Below, in pieces: positions 51,756 through 60,738 of a DNA stretch of 60,738 bases (positions are counted from its first letter, which is position 1; the number at the start of each line of letters is the position of its first letter). This stretch comes from Actinomycetota bacterium. GTDB lineage: Bacteria > Actinomycetota > Geothermincolia > Geothermincolales > RBG-13-55-18. The notes beneath the pieces were generated by a model that saw only the letters and a list, made by a program, of their open reading frames with translations, did not search any database and was not told the origin of the DNA. The stretch spans positions 1-60,738 of the forward strand of contig QZKE01000071.1 of assembly GCA_003598015.1 (NCBI GenBank), in the 5' to 3' direction. The position numbers and the translations under genes are program-made.

Positions 51756-53292
51756 CTCCGACCTCCCCTTCTCGCTTTAGTTCATCCAGCAGTATCCCGC
51801 GCCAGCGGAGGAAAGCTTCCCCGTATATGCGCTCAGCCTCCCGGTCCGGTTCGATGACCTTCAGCTTCTTCAAGCCCACATAGGCCTCCTCCGGGTTCGC
51901 ATATAGACCCGCGCCGATACCGGCGCCCCTGGCCGCGCCCTGCGCCCCGTCCGTGTCGTAGAGCTCGACGGCCGCACCGGTAACCGCGGCGAACACCTCC
52001 CCGAAGAGGGGGCTGAGAAACATGTTGGCCCTGCCCGCCCGCGCCGTCTTCATCTCCATGCCCATGCCGCGCATGATCTCCAGGCCGTAATTGAGGGCGA
52101 AGACGATGCCCTCCTGCGCCGCCCGCAGCAGATGCGCCCGGGTATGGACGTTGAGATCGAGGCCGTGCACTGAGGCCCCGATGTTGCGGTTGCCCAGGGT
52201 CCTCTCGGCGCCGTTGCCGTAGGGCAATACGGCAAGGCCCGCCGATCCCGCCGGGGCCGTCGCCGCCAGCTCGTTGAGGGCCGGGTAGTCCAGTGCTTTC
52301 CCCGTCCCGCCGAGAACGTTCCTCAGCCATTGGTAGAGTATGCCGGTGCCGTTCACGCACAGGAGCACCCCGTAGCGTGGATTCCGCGCGCCGTGATTGA
52401 CGTGCACGAAGACGTTCACCCGCGATTCCGCGTCACTCTCCGGCCTAGACGTGATCCCGTAGATGACCCCGGAGGTGCCGGCGGTGGTCGCCACATCTCC
52501 CGGGTCGAGCACCTTGAGGGAAAAGGCGTTGTTGGGCTGGTCGCCCGCACGGTAGGAGACGGGGGTACCCGCCGCAAGTCCGAGTTCGGCGGCCGCCGCG
52601 CCGCTTATCTCCCCCTGCAGGGAGAAGGTGGGCAGTATCGCGGGGAGCAGTTCAGGCCGGATGCCGTAATACTCCAGGAGCATGTCCGCGGGTTTTTCGT
52701 CCACGAAGTCCCACAGGATCATCTCCGAGAGCCCGGAGGGTGTGGTGACCACCTCCCCGGTCATCTTCATGGCCAGGTAATCCCCGGGGAGCATCATCTT
52801 GTGGATGCGCCCGTACAGGCCGGGCTCGTTGTCCTCTATCCACTTGACCCTGGAGGCGGTGAAGTTGCCGGGTGAGTTGAGCAGGCGCCCCAGGCAGGCC
52901 TTCTCCCCCAGGCAGGCGAAAGCCTCTTCTCCGATGGGGACGGCCCGTGAATCGCACCAGATGATGGACGGCCGCAGGGGCTCGAGATCGCGGTCCACGA
53001 TGATCAGGCCGTGCATCTGGTAGGAGATCCCGACCGCATCCACGTCGCCCAGGTCGGCCCCCGATCGCTCGCGCACCAGGGCGGTGGCGCGCTTCAGGTG
53101 TTCCCACCATGTCTCCGGGTCCTGTTCCGCCCAGCCGGGGCGGGGCGACGCGATGGCGAACTCCCTCGCGGGCGAAGCAGCCGCGGCGACGACATCTCCC
53201 GTCTCCACCTGCAACAGCGCAGCTTTGATGGAGGAGCTGCCCGCATCGTAACCGAGAAGATAACCCAAGTCGCATCCCGCCTCGTATGCCAT
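51745..53292 (-). CDS. FGGY family carbohydrate kinase, xylulokinase-like
   Basis: A 515-residue sugar kinase. Domain I shows 'YLLGYDAGSSSIKAALL', 'GWAEQDPETWWEHL' and 'GISYQMHGLIIVD', all xylulokinase-like; domain II contains 'VATTAGTSGVIYG' and 'GARGAGIGAGLYA'. The product would be a ketose phosphate such as D-xylulose 5-phosphate. With the isomerase-like partner it reconstructs the xylose-to-pentose-phosphate route; a related pentose is possible. Confidence 0.88.
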   Translation of the reverse strand: MAYEAGCDLGYLLGYDAGSSSIKAALLQVETGDVVAAAASPAREFAIASPRPGWAEQDPETWWEHLKRATALVRERSGADLGDVDAVGISYQMHGLIIVDRDLEPLRPSIIWCDSRAVPIGEEAFACLGEKACLGRLLNSPGNFTASRVKWIEDNEPGLYGRIHKMMLPGDYLAMKMTGEVVTTPSGLSEMILWDFVDEKPADMLLEYYGIRPELLPAILPTFSLQGEISGAAAAELGLAAGTPVSYRAGDQPNNAFSLKVLDPGDVATTAGTSGVIYGITSRPESDAESRVNVFVHVNHGARNPRYGVLLCVNGTGILYQWLRNVLGGTGKALDYPALNELAATAPAGSAGLAVLPYGNGAERTLGNRNIGASVHGLDLNVHTRAHLLRAAQEGIVFALNYGLEIMRGMGMEMKTARAGRANMFLSPLFGEVFAAVTGAAVELYDTDGAQGAARGAGIGAGLYANPEEAYVGLKKLKVIEPDREAERIYGEAFLRWRGILLDELKREGEVGDGG

Positions 53293-53342
53293 CCGTAACG
53301 CCGGCGTGGTGACGGCTTAGAGCCTGCCACCGCTTCGCCATC

Positions 53343-53348
53343 TATAAT
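53343..53348 (+). promoter_or_regulatory. Possible -10 element of the methyltransferase gene
   Basis: TATAAT lies 42 bp upstream of the ATG at 53390, between this gene and the divergent kinase. No clear -35 is present. Confidence 0.35.
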
Positions 53349-53389
53349 ATTTGATGACGGCGATCATAAAAAGACGCGGGGGTCCCGTG

Positions 53390-54133
53390 ATGATAAAGCG
53401 CGAGTATGAAGCCCTCTTCGAGATGGAGGATACCCACTGGTGGTATCTCGGCCATCGCCGCCTCTATGCCTCGCTGCTCGACCGTTACTGCCCCGAGGCC
53501 GCAAGGGGCCGCGTGCTGGATGCCGGCTGCGGTACGGGCGGCTTTACGCAGTGGCTGCGGGATAGATACCGTCCCGAGCACGTCGTGGGACTGGACGTAA
53601 GCGAGGAGGCGCTCCTGCGCTGCGGCACGAGGGGCCTGGAGGAACTGCTCTGCTGCCCGGTGGAGTACATCCCCCTCCCGGATGCCTCCTTCGAGCTGGT
53701 GCTATCCGTCAACGTCCTCTACCACCGCGAGGTGGCGGACGACCTGGAGGCGCTGCGGGAGATACACCGGGTGCTGGCCCCCGGGGGCTATCTGCTGCTC
53801 AACCTGCCGGCCCTCTCCCTGCTGCGCGGAAGGCATGACGAGGCCGTCGGAGGCGCGCGACGCTATCGAGTTTCCGGGGTGCGGCGTCTGCTTGCCCAGG
53901 CCGGCTACGAAACGGTGAAGATCACCTATTTCGTCTTCACCCTGCTGCCCGTCATAGCCGCCTACCGCCTGTGGAGCAGGGGGGAGACCGCGGAAGAGGG
54001 CTCATCCGACCTGTGGCTGCCCCCCGCTCCCCTGAACCGCGCCCTGGAATCGCTGCTGGGGTTCGAATCGCATATCGCGGCGCGCTACGGCCTTCCCCTG
54101 GGGAGCTCGCTCACCGCCCTGGCCAGGTGTTGA
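53390..54133 (+). CDS. Class I SAM-dependent methyltransferase
   Basis: A 247-residue methyltransferase with motif I 'VLDAGCGTGGFTQWL', motif II 'VVGLDVSEEALLRC', 'PLPDASFELVLSVNVLYH' and 'EIHRVLAPGGYLLLNLPAL'. N-terminal 'FEMEDTHWWYLGHRRLYASL' is common in methyltransferases encoded with surface polysaccharide genes. The acceptor is unknown. The start at 53390 fits the family; GTG 53387 and ATG 53351 are alternatives. Confidence 0.85.
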   Translation: MIKREYEALFEMEDTHWWYLGHRRLYASLLDRYCPEAARGRVLDAGCGTGGFTQWLRDRYRPEHVVGLDVSEEALLRCGTRGLEELLCCPVEYIPLPDASFELVLSVNVLYHREVADDLEALREIHRVLAPGGYLLLNLPALSLLRGRHDEAVGGARRYRVSGVRRLLAQAGYETVKITYFVFTLLPVIAAYRLWSRGETAEEGSSDLWLPPAPLNRALESLLGFESHIAARYGLPLGSSLTALARC

Positions 54134-54370
54134 GAAAATCCTGGCAATCCCGGATCCCGCTCTGGAGACATGCAATCCGTGGATGCCCGGTGAGTTCCTC
54201 CCACATGGCGTGTAAATCTTTCGCGAGCGGAAACGTTATAAAGGTCAGGTGTGATGATCCGGCGGCTGGAGCATGCCCGGGCCGTATGGCTTATTATGGA
54301 GGAGACGCGAGGAGCGTCCCGAACCGTATAAGATGCGCTTCGCGCGCCGGTACAAAGGGAGCATCGTGTC
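54134..54370 (+). other. Leader of the secreted beta-helix gene
   Basis: A 237-bp interval with no gene. I looked specifically for a second GEMM riboswitch and did not find the GGCAAAC...CGCAAAGCC core. GGGAG lies about 9 nt before the ATG at 54371. Confidence 0.5.
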
Positions 54371-57136
54371 ATGAAGACAAGGTCGCCGCGCCGTATCTCT
54401 TCCCTGCTGGCCATAATGTTCGTGGCGTCGGCCTGCGTCTGCCTGCTGCCAGCGGGGCCGACCGTCGCGGGCAAGGCGGAGGTCGGGGGTGAGGTGGTCG
54501 CGCAGGACGGCGCCGGCAGCACCTACTACGTGTCGCCCGCCGGGCTGAACTCCAACCCCGGATCCAGGGAAGCTCCATGGGCAACCCCCGGCTACGGTTC
54601 GCGTCAGCTGACCCCCGGCGACACCCTGGTCATCCTGGGAGGAAGGTATCCCCTGAGCATCTATGACGATGACATCATCAAGCCGGCGTCGGGGACTACC
54701 GGCGCCTGGATAACCATTAAAGGCGAGGCCGGCAACAGGCCGGTGCTGGCGGGCAGCGGCAATCTCTTCTCGGCGGTGGATATCTCCGGCCTCAGCTATA
54801 TCCGCATAGAGAACCTGGAGATCACCAGCGATAACGGGGCGCTCTTCAGGACGGGCATCGCGGGATCGGGAGGAGCGGTAAACCACGCGGTCCTCAAGGA
54901 CCTCTATATCCATCATATCGACGAGGGAGGCATGGACTTCGCCGACATCTACGACCTCCAGGTGCTCGACTGCCGCATCACCTATTGCGGTTTCGGCTCC
55001 ATGGGCGGTCCCACCGGGCCGAGCGGTTGGAGGAACGTGCTCGTAAGCGGTTGCGAGCTCTCCTATTCCGGCCATTACTACCAGGGCGGCCCGGGCCCCG
55101 GTCCCTACGACCGGCCCGACGGGTTCGGCATCGAGCCTTCCAGCGGGCCCATCGAGATCGCCTACACGCGGGCCGAGCACAACCGCGGTGACGGCCTGGA
55201 CTCCAAGGCGCGCAACACCCGTATCCACCACTGCGTGGTGGCCAACAACCGCTGCGACGGGGTGAAGCTCTGGGGAGACGGCAGCAAGGTGGAGAACACC
55301 CTCATCTACGGCACCGGCGACGGCAGCGGTGGGGCTTCGCCCTGGGCGGGCGTGGTCATCGGCACCGACGGCGATCCCGGAGCGCGTTTCGAGATAGTCA
55401 ACGTCACCCTGCACGACAATCCCACCCGGCAGGCCTATCCCATCTACGTGCAGTATGACAGCGCCACGCCCATCTCTCTGCTCCTGCGCAACACCATTAT
55501 CTCCAACGGTTATGGACTCGCCTATTTCGGAGATTCCGTCACCCTCGAAGCCGACCACAACATCTTCTATCGCCCGGGCGAACCCGCCCAGGTCTACGCC
55601 AATGGCAGGGAGTACACCGCCTCGCAACTCGAGTCCGGGGAACTGGGCGATGGTATCCTCTCGCGCGACCCGCTCTTCCAGTCACCCGCCTGGGGCACAC
55701 AGGGCGATTATCACCTGCAGGCCGGCAGCCCGGCTATAGACGCCGGCACTTTCCTCGCGGCCCCCCTCGACGACCTCGCCGGCGCCCCCAGGCCATACGG
55801 CAAGGCCTGGGATATGGGGGCATACGAATGGTCCGCGGGCGGCTCGGGACCCGGACTCGCGCAGGTCTTCTATTTCGCGGAGGGATATACGGGCGACGGC
55901 TTCCGGGAATACATCTGCCTGGGAAACCCCGCTAACAGCGTCGCGCACTGCACCGTTACCTATCTCTTTCCCGCAGGCGGTTCCCAGGAGGAGGAGCTCG
56001 AGGTGGCTGCGGGCTCCAGATGCACCATTAACGTCAATGCATCCATCGGGGATGGGAGGGAGGTGTCCGCGCTGGTCGAATCCGACATGCCCATCGCCGC
56101 CGAACGCCCTATGTACTTCACCTACAAAGGAGTATGGACGGGCGGACACGATGCAGTCGGGGCCAGATCGCCCTCCACGACCTGGTATTTCGCCGAGGGA
56201 TATACCGGACCGGGTTTCGAGGAATGGCTGTGCGTGATGAATCCGGGAGATACCGCCGCCGGCCTGGAGTTCCGTTTCCAGACCCAGGAAAAGGGAGAGG
56301 TAATCAAGACAGGCTATGCCGTCCCACCGCGCTCCCGCGCCTCCTTTCCCGTCAACGATATCCTGGGGGAGGGATACCAGGCCTCCCTGGAGCTGCGCTC
56401 GGACACGCCGGTGGTGGCCGAACGTCCCATGTACTTCGATTACACGGGCCCGGGCGGCAAGCACTGGCAGGGAGGGCATTGCGCAGCGGGCGCCGTCTCC
56501 CTCTCCACCCGCCATCACTTCGCCGAGGGGACCACGCGGAACGGATTCGAGGAGTGGCTGACCATCCAGAACCCCAACGCGGTGGATATCACGGTCAATG
56601 CTTCCTACCAGATGGGGACCGGGCAGGGCGAGAGCGTAGACGGGGGCTACGCCGTACCCGCGGGGTCCAGGATCACCGTATTCGTACCTCTGGAGACGGG
56701 GAATGGCAAGGACGTCTCCGTACTCCTCTCCTCCACCCTTCCCTTTCTCGCCGAGAGGCCCATGTATTTCGACTACCACCATGGGGATATCGTTGCCCAG
56801 GGAGGGCACTGCGCCATGGGCATCCCCCTGCCTTCCATGCAGTGGTTCTTCGCCGAGGGCTACACGGGAGCCGGATTCGACGAGTGGCTATGCCTGCAGA
56901 ACCCCGCAAGCACGGACGCCCTGGTGCGCGTGGCCTATTTCACCCAGGAAACGGGGATGCTGCCCGCGCGAGAGTTGACCGTGCCCGCGGGGTCCCGGGT
57001 CAACGTCATGGTCGACGATGACGCCGGTACCGGCTACCAGCTCTCCTGCGGCATAGAGGTAGTATCGGGCCCTGGTATCGTCGCGGAACGCCCCGTGTAT
57101 TTCAGCAGCCCCGGCGGGGGCGGCGGCAGCATATAG
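54371..57136 (+). CDS. Secreted right-handed beta-helix protein with four 'FAEGYTG' repeats
   Basis: A 921-residue exported protein. The N-terminus has a signal peptide ('ISSLLAIMFVASACVCLLPA'), then 'STYYVSPAGLNSNPGSREAP', the start of pectate-lyase-like parallel beta-helix domains, with repeated 'IRIENLEIT', 'ALFRTG', 'NRCDGVKLWGDG' turns and the closing 'PAIDAGTF...DMGAYEW' of choice-of-anchor Q proteins. Four modules of about 105 residues follow ('FYFAEGYTGDGF', 'WYFAEGYTGPGF', 'HHFAEGTTRNGF', 'WFFAEGYTGAGF'), each ending near 'AERPMYF' or 'AERPVYF'. They match those of the CAP protein at 7425-9251. The beta-helix may bind or cleave polysaccharide; no catalytic set is evident. There is no sortase signal. 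Confidence 0.88.
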   Translation: MKTRSPRRISSLLAIMFVASACVCLLPAGPTVAGKAEVGGEVVAQDGAGSTYYVSPAGLNSNPGSREAPWATPGYGSRQLTPGDTLVILGGRYPLSIYDDDIIKPASGTTGAWITIKGEAGNRPVLAGSGNLFSAVDISGLSYIRIENLEITSDNGALFRTGIAGSGGAVNHAVLKDLYIHHIDEGGMDFADIYDLQVLDCRITYCGFGSMGGPTGPSGWRNVLVSGCELSYSGHYYQGGPGPGPYDRPDGFGIEPSSGPIEIAYTRAEHNRGDGLDSKARNTRIHHCVVANNRCDGVKLWGDGSKVENTLIYGTGDGSGGASPWAGVVIGTDGDPGARFEIVNVTLHDNPTRQAYPIYVQYDSATPISLLLRNTIISNGYGLAYFGDSVTLEADHNIFYRPGEPAQVYANGREYTASQLESGELGDGILSRDPLFQSPAWGTQGDYHLQAGSPAIDAGTFLAAPLDDLAGAPRPYGKAWDMGAYEWSAGGSGPGLAQVFYFAEGYTGDGFREYICLGNPANSVAHCTVTYLFPAGGSQEEELEVAAGSRCTINVNASIGDGREVSALVESDMPIAAERPMYFTYKGVWTGGHDAVGARSPSTTWYFAEGYTGPGFEEWLCVMNPGDTAAGLEFRFQTQEKGEVIKTGYAVPPRSRASFPVNDILGEGYQASLELRSDTPVVAERPMYFDYTGPGGKHWQGGHCAAGAVSLSTRHHFAEGTTRNGFEEWLTIQNPNAVDITVNASYQMGTGQGESVDGGYAVPAGSRITVFVPLETGNGKDVSVLLSSTLPFLAERPMYFDYHHGDIVAQGGHCAMGIPLPSMQWFFAEGYTGAGFDEWLCLQNPASTDALVRVAYFTQETGMLPARELTVPAGSRVNVMVDDDAGTGYQLSCGIEVVSGPGIVAERPVYFSSPGGGGGSI

Positions 57137-57238
57137 TCTTCTCCCTGCGCGACCCCCTCTCTTCCGCAACGCGATCACCAAGCGGGATTGTCACGTCGCT
57201 GCGCTCTTCGCAATACGGTTCTCCGCCGCGCGGAAAAC

Positions 57239-58210
57239 CTAATTGTGTATATCCTCGACGAAGGCGAAGTGGATGCCTTCCGCCCTCAGCGTCCTGATCA
57301 TCTCCCCTATCACCGAGGGGGTGTTGGGACGGTGGAAATGGCATATCCCGATGGCAGTGCCCTCCTGCCGGGCGATGGCGGCCAGGCGGTGCATCTGCGA
57401 ACGGATGGATTCCGGCTCGTTGTGGTGATCGATGAATACCTGGCTCTCCCTGCGGGGAAAACCCAGGCTCTGTGCCGCCGTTGTCACCTGGCTGTGGGTC
57501 GAGCTGTCGCTGTCCATCACGAAGAGACCACGCTCCCGCGCCCACTCGCACTCATAGGTCATCAGCTGCAGGTCGTTGCATCCCCTGCCCCCCTGGTGGT
57601 TGTTGATGCCCGTCACGTGCGGCACGGTGGCCAGGTCGCCGTCCAGGGTCGAGAATACCGTCTCCCGGCTCATGCCAACCGCGATCTGCCCATTGGCGGA
57701 GAATGATCTCGGCGGCTCGTTCTCGGTGGGAATATGGAGCATGATGCGGAAGCCCGCCCCATAAAGGCTTTCCGCGAGTTCCGGGACCGCCGCGCAATAG
57801 GGCAGCGCGGAAAAGGTAATTGGCGCGTCGACCATCAGCCATTTCTCGAGGTTGGCGGCATCCAGTCCCACGTCATCGACTACGATGGCGATAGTGGGCG
57901 GGATGGGGTCGGAGGCTCTCCCCCCTCCCGATGCCGTATCGTTTTCCGTCTGCGTGAAATCGGTCTGCGCGGCCTCCGTTGCCTCACCCGGTGCCTGCCC
58001 TTCGGGCTGCTGCACATCCGCGTTTTCGCTTTTTTCATGCGCGGAGAAGAAGACCCCGCTCCACGGTCCCCAGGGGGAGAAGAGAAAGGCTGCGACCAGG
58101 GAGATCGTGAGGAGAAGGACGCCCAGGCTCCGGATCCTTCTCCATAAGGTCCTGCGTCTTCTCCTCAGCCTGATGGCCTCTATGTCCGGCTTGCTTTCAA
58201 ATCCTTCCAA
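57239..58210 (-). CDS. Divergent polysaccharide deacetylase family protein
   Basis: A 323-residue protein of the YibQ/divergent polysaccharide deacetylase family. A cytoplasmic basic tail, one membrane helix ('SLGVLLLTISLVAAFLF') and a Thr/Glu-rich linker lead to the NodB-like domain: 'IAIVVDDVGLD', 'ITFSALPYC', 'IMLHIPTENEP', 'TGINNHQGG', 'GLFVMDSDSS' and 'QVFIDHH'. Most active-site-type residues are present, but the family's biochemical role is little known. The start is TTG with GGGAAG upstream. Confidence 0.87.
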   Translation of the reverse strand: MEGFESKPDIEAIRLRRRRRTLWRRIRSLGVLLLTISLVAAFLFSPWGPWSGVFFSAHEKSENADVQQPEGQAPGEATEAAQTDFTQTENDTASGGGRASDPIPPTIAIVVDDVGLDAANLEKWLMVDAPITFSALPYCAAVPELAESLYGAGFRIMLHIPTENEPPRSFSANGQIAVGMSRETVFSTLDGDLATVPHVTGINNHQGGRGCNDLQLMTYECEWARERGLFVMDSDSSTHSQVTTAAQSLGFPRRESQVFIDHHNEPESIRSQMHRLAAIARQEGTAIGICHFHRPNTPSVIGEMIRTLRAEGIHFAFVEDIHN

Positions 58211-58400
58211 ATCTCCGCTTCCCTTGTCCCGGTCTCCTCTCTATCACTGTAATACGGTGGTTTAGACGATTTTATCCCTCGATGTTCCCATTATCCATGA
58301 CGGAGACCGCATCGCCCGTGCTTGCGATTCTCCTTACATTCCAGAAGCTGGTGTATATTTGTTGCAGGAAGATGTCACGCAAATGTCCGGAGGTGAAGGG

Positions 58401-59369
58401 ATGGTCGAGGAAACAAGGGCGCTGACGGTCGCGGCGGTACAGATGGAATCCGCGAACGGCGATATCCCGGGAAACCTCGCGCGCGCCACCGGCCTGGTGG
58501 AAGAAGCGGCGGGGCGCGGCGCGAGGCTCATCGTGTTGCCGGAGTTCATGCCCACCGGGTACCTCTTCACCAAGGACATCTGGGACGCGGCGGAAGCCGG
58601 GGAGGGCCCGACCATGCGCTGGCTGCGGGAGAACTCCAGGAGGCTGGGCGTGTGGTTGGGGACCAGCTACCTCGAGGCCGAGGGCGAGGACTTCCTCAAC
58701 AGTTTCGTCATCACCAATCCGCAAGGAGAGGTGGACGGGCGGGTGCGCAAGCAGACGCCCGCCTTCGCCGAGGCCTACTTCACCCGGGGCGAAGCAGGCT
58801 CGCATGTCATCGACACGGACCTGGGCAGGATCGGGGTGGGCATATGTTACGAGAACCAGCTCGCCTACACGCCCCAGCTCATGTACTTGCAGGGAGTGGA
58901 CCTGCAGGTCATGCCGCATTCCGCCCCATCCCCCATGCCCAATCCCTTCTTTCCCGCCTGGGCCGTCGCGAGATACAACGATAGCCTGAGGAAGCTGCCC
59001 TCCTATTATGCCAACATGCTCGGCATACCCATAATCTTCATCAACAAGTGCGGTCCGTGGGTTACCCCCGTCCCCTTCATGCCCTTCCTCACCCAGAGGT
59101 CGACCTTCCCCGGCCTCTCCGCCATCGTCGACTCGAACGGCGAGACCAGGGCCCAGTTGGGTGACGGGGAGGGGGTCATCGTCGAAGAGGTGGTCCTGGA
59201 TCCCCGCCGCAAGACGGGTTTGCGCCCCCCCTGCTACGGCCGCTGGTCCAGGAAGATGCCCTGGGTGATGAACCAGTTCCGGCTCATCGAGGCCATGGGG
59301 AGCGCATGGTACAGGCACAGCGGCGAGCGCAGGCGCCGGGCGAGGGAGATATCGTCATCCCCTCCCTGA
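58401..59369 (+). CDS. Nitrilase-superfamily carbon-nitrogen hydrolase
   Basis: A 322-residue amidohydrolase of the nitrilase fold. The catalytic triad is visible: Glu in 'LIVLPEFMPTGY', Lys in 'VDGRVRKQTPAF' and Cys in 'IGVGICYENQLAY'. The substrate class (nitrile, amide, carbamoyl) cannot be assigned. A C-terminal extension after about residue 265 is rich in basic residues. ATG 58401 has GGAGG 7 nt upstream, which decides against starts at 58359 or between. Confidence 0.88.
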   Translation: MVEETRALTVAAVQMESANGDIPGNLARATGLVEEAAGRGARLIVLPEFMPTGYLFTKDIWDAAEAGEGPTMRWLRENSRRLGVWLGTSYLEAEGEDFLNSFVITNPQGEVDGRVRKQTPAFAEAYFTRGEAGSHVIDTDLGRIGVGICYENQLAYTPQLMYLQGVDLQVMPHSAPSPMPNPFFPAWAVARYNDSLRKLPSYYANMLGIPIIFINKCGPWVTPVPFMPFLTQRSTFPGLSAIVDSNGETRAQLGDGEGVIVEEVVLDPRRKTGLRPPCYGRWSRKMPWVMNQFRLIEAMGSAWYRHSGERRRRAREISSSPP

Positions 59370-59418
59370 AAAGTCCCGGCGGGCGGCTGCCCGCAGCGGA
59401 TGTAACGTAGACTCCCCG

Positions 59419-60498
59419 CTATTGTTCGAATTCCTTGAACTCTTTGAGTTGCTTCTTCGCTCTCTTGACGAATTTGCCGAACTGCCTGTCCTTGTTCTTC
59501 TTTTCCAGGCTGCTCATCTCGTAATACTCGGCTTCCTTTTTCAGCCTGGCATAGTTCAGGATCGCCGCTTCGTCCAGCTCGCCGTTTGTGACGGCCTCCC
59601 GCACGGCGCATCCCGGTTCGCGCATATGGGTACAGTCCTTGAACCTGCATGCGTGTGACAGGGCGGCTACCTCGGCGAATACGTCCCTTATCCCGGCGTG
59701 CGAGCCCGTCATGCCGATTTCCCTCATCCCCGGGTTGTCGATGACGATCCCTCCGCCCGCCAGGAAATACATCTCCCTGGCCGTCGTGGTGTGCCTGCCT
59801 CTGCCGGTATGACGGCTGATATCTTCGATCCTGATAACCTCTCCCCCAAGCAGCCTGTTTATCAACGATGACTTTCCCACTCCGGAGGACCCGAGAAAGC
59901 AATAGGTGTTACCCCTGGAGATCCTCGAGGAAATTCCGTCCAAACCCTCGGCGAGAAATGCGCTGGACTGCACGAAGTCGACATCTCCCAGCCTGGCTCT
60001 CACCTGTGCCGTTTTCAAGTCGAGTTCCTCCAGCGGGATCAGGTCGATCTTGTTCAAGACGACGACCGGCTCGATGCCGCCATCTCTCGCGATGGCCATA
60101 TACCGTTCGAGACGATTGAGGTTGTAATCTCTGTCAATGGATTCGACGATGAACGCCACATCGATATTAGTCGCGATGACCTGCGCCTCCAGCTGGCCGC
60201 TGTACTTTCTCTGCAATATCGTTTTTCTCCGCAATACGCCATTGATGATGGCGCTTTCCGCGTCCATCTCGGTGATGGCGACCCAGTCCCCTACCGCCGG
60301 ATAGTCTTCTCTCGATTGGGCTGTGAACATGTGCCTCCCGGTGACTTCCGCCAGGTATACACCGGCTGGATTCTTGACTTTATACGCGCCCCTATGCTCC
60401 GCGATGACCCGCGCCACGGCATAACCATCCAGCCCCAAGCCCTGGCGGCTGGATGCGAAGAATTCACCGTATCCCAGATCCTCGAGTTCGCACGACAT
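59419..60498 (-). CDS. rsgA: Ribosome small subunit-dependent GTPase RsgA
   Basis: RsgA is a circularly permuted GTPase that checks late 30S maturation. An OB fold is N-terminal ('YLAEVTGRHMF', 'VGDWVAIT'), the permuted G motifs follow ('VVVLNKIDLI' G4, 'FLGSSGVGKSSLIN' G1, 'IDNPGMREIG' G3), then the zinc-finger 'ACRFKDCTHMREPGCAV' and a lysine-rich helical tail. Length of 359 residues is typical. Confidence 0.97.
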   Translation of the reverse strand: MSCELEDLGYGEFFASSRQGLGLDGYAVARVIAEHRGAYKVKNPAGVYLAEVTGRHMFTAQSREDYPAVGDWVAITEMDAESAIINGVLRRKTILQRKYSGQLEAQVIATNIDVAFIVESIDRDYNLNRLERYMAIARDGGIEPVVVLNKIDLIPLEELDLKTAQVRARLGDVDFVQSSAFLAEGLDGISSRISRGNTYCFLGSSGVGKSSLINRLLGGEVIRIEDISRHTGRGRHTTTAREMYFLAGGGIVIDNPGMREIGMTGSHAGIRDVFAEVAALSHACRFKDCTHMREPGCAVREAVTNGELDEAAILNYARLKKEAEYYEMSSLEKKNKDRQFGKFVKRAKKQLKEFKEFEQ

Positions 60499-60573
60499 TT
60501 CCTGTATGACCTCCAGATACCTCTATTCTACCGATGGTAGTGGAGTGGACCGTAATACATCAAGTAAGTCGCA

Positions 60574-60597
60574 GGCATCCGGGGCTTCGCGGATGCC
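60574..60597. other. Inverted repeat between rsgA and the edge gene
   Basis: GGCATCCG and CGGATGCC form an 8-bp stem with an 8-nt loop, 27 bp past the stop of the partial gene at the window edge. It may end that transcript, although no T tract follows. Confidence 0.5.
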
Positions 60598-60623
60598 ATC
60601 AAGTCCGTTGCGGAGCGGTCCCG

Positions 60624-60738
60624 TCATGTGCCGGGACTGCCGATGGAGTCGTGGCCTCCGGTGCGGTTGCCCCAGTAGACGGCGCGCTCCGCCACCACCG
60701 CTTTGTCGGCTTCCACCTTGGTGGAGACGTGGAAGGAG
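60624..60738 (-). CDS. C-terminal end of an 'FAEGYTG'-repeat protein (partial)
   Basis: Only the last 37 codons are in the window. Read on the minus strand the frame gives 'FHVSTKVEADKAVVAERAVY', 'WGNRTGGHDSIGSPGT' and a TGA at 60624-60626. 'VVAERAVY' and 'GGHDSIG' match the end of a repeat module of the CAP and beta-helix proteins in this window. The rest of the gene lies beyond the edge. Confidence 0.75.
   Translation of the reverse strand, partial: SFHVSTKVEADKAVVAERAVYWGNRTGGHDSIGSPGT

Noticed and set aside
54134..54370. A second c-di-GMP riboswitch upstream of the beta-helix gene
   Set aside because: The GEMM-I core GGCAAAC / CGCAAAGCC is absent; only unrelated palindromes are present.

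Overview
The window is high-GC bacterial chromosome, gene-dense and mostly transcribed on the minus strand. Several things point to a deep-branching member of the Actinomycetota, such as the Geothermincolia-type lineages: the division and cell-wall gene order with no ftsA, a MurE of the meso-diaminopimelate type, a class-E-like sortase, and long extracellular proteins built from 'FAEGYTG' repeats. That placement is inference from gene content. No rRNA, tRNA, CRISPR array, insertion sequence or prophage was found.

Region 1 (1-7245, minus) is a housekeeping block reading rplU-rpmA | obgE-proB-proA-nadD-LytR_C protein-rsfS. Region 2 (7425-9466, minus) holds a secreted CAP-domain protein with four 'FAEGYTG' repeats; upstream of it lie a cyclic-di-GMP-I (GEMM) riboswitch and an intrinsic terminator. 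Region 3 (9992-14466, minus) holds a sortase, an RNase E/G, a DUF2344 protein and a TIGR03960-type radical SAM protein. Region 4 (14577-32354, minus) is a nearly complete dcw cluster: mraZ, a 33-codon small ORF, rsmH, ftsL, ftsI, murE, murF, mraY, murD, ftsW, murG, murC, murB, ddl, ftsQ and ftsZ. Many of its genes overlap, ftsZ has its own promoter and terminator, and four 10-bp-phased TGG repeats overlap the promoter ahead of mraZ.

Region 5 (32493-40762) is accessory in character. It has four exact-period 82-bp tandem repeats, two adjacent GT-A glycosyltransferases, a 1,214-residue TIR / class III nucleotide cyclase / STAND-like ATPase / TPR fusion, and a HEPN-MNT toxin-antitoxin-like pair. 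This is the part most likely to hold an undescribed signalling or defence system. Region 6 (40847-46997, minus) holds a 2-hydroxyacid dehydrogenase with hisC, then cupin-hisG-degenerate GGDEF protein-metallophosphoesterase, then an alpha/beta hydrolase. Region 7 (47185-53292) holds a MarR regulator with a visible operator, a truncated M48-peptidase-like frame, a GH3 glycosidase, and a xylose-isomerase-like plus FGGY-kinase pair that together suggest beta-xyloside or xylose use. Region 8 (53390-60738) holds a methyltransferase, a secreted beta-helix protein with four more 'FAEGYTG' repeats, a divergent polysaccharide deacetylase, a nitrilase-family hydrolase, rsgA, and the 3' end of a third 'FAEGYTG'-type gene cut by the window edge.

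The genes join up in three ways. Precursor synthesis (murB-G, ddl, mraY), the septal machinery (ftsL/I/W/Q/Z) and their regulator (mraZ) are co-located. A second-messenger theme recurs in the riboswitch, the degenerate GGDEF protein and the cyclase fusion. Surface functions recur as CAP, beta-helix, sortase, deacetylase and LytR_C proteins.
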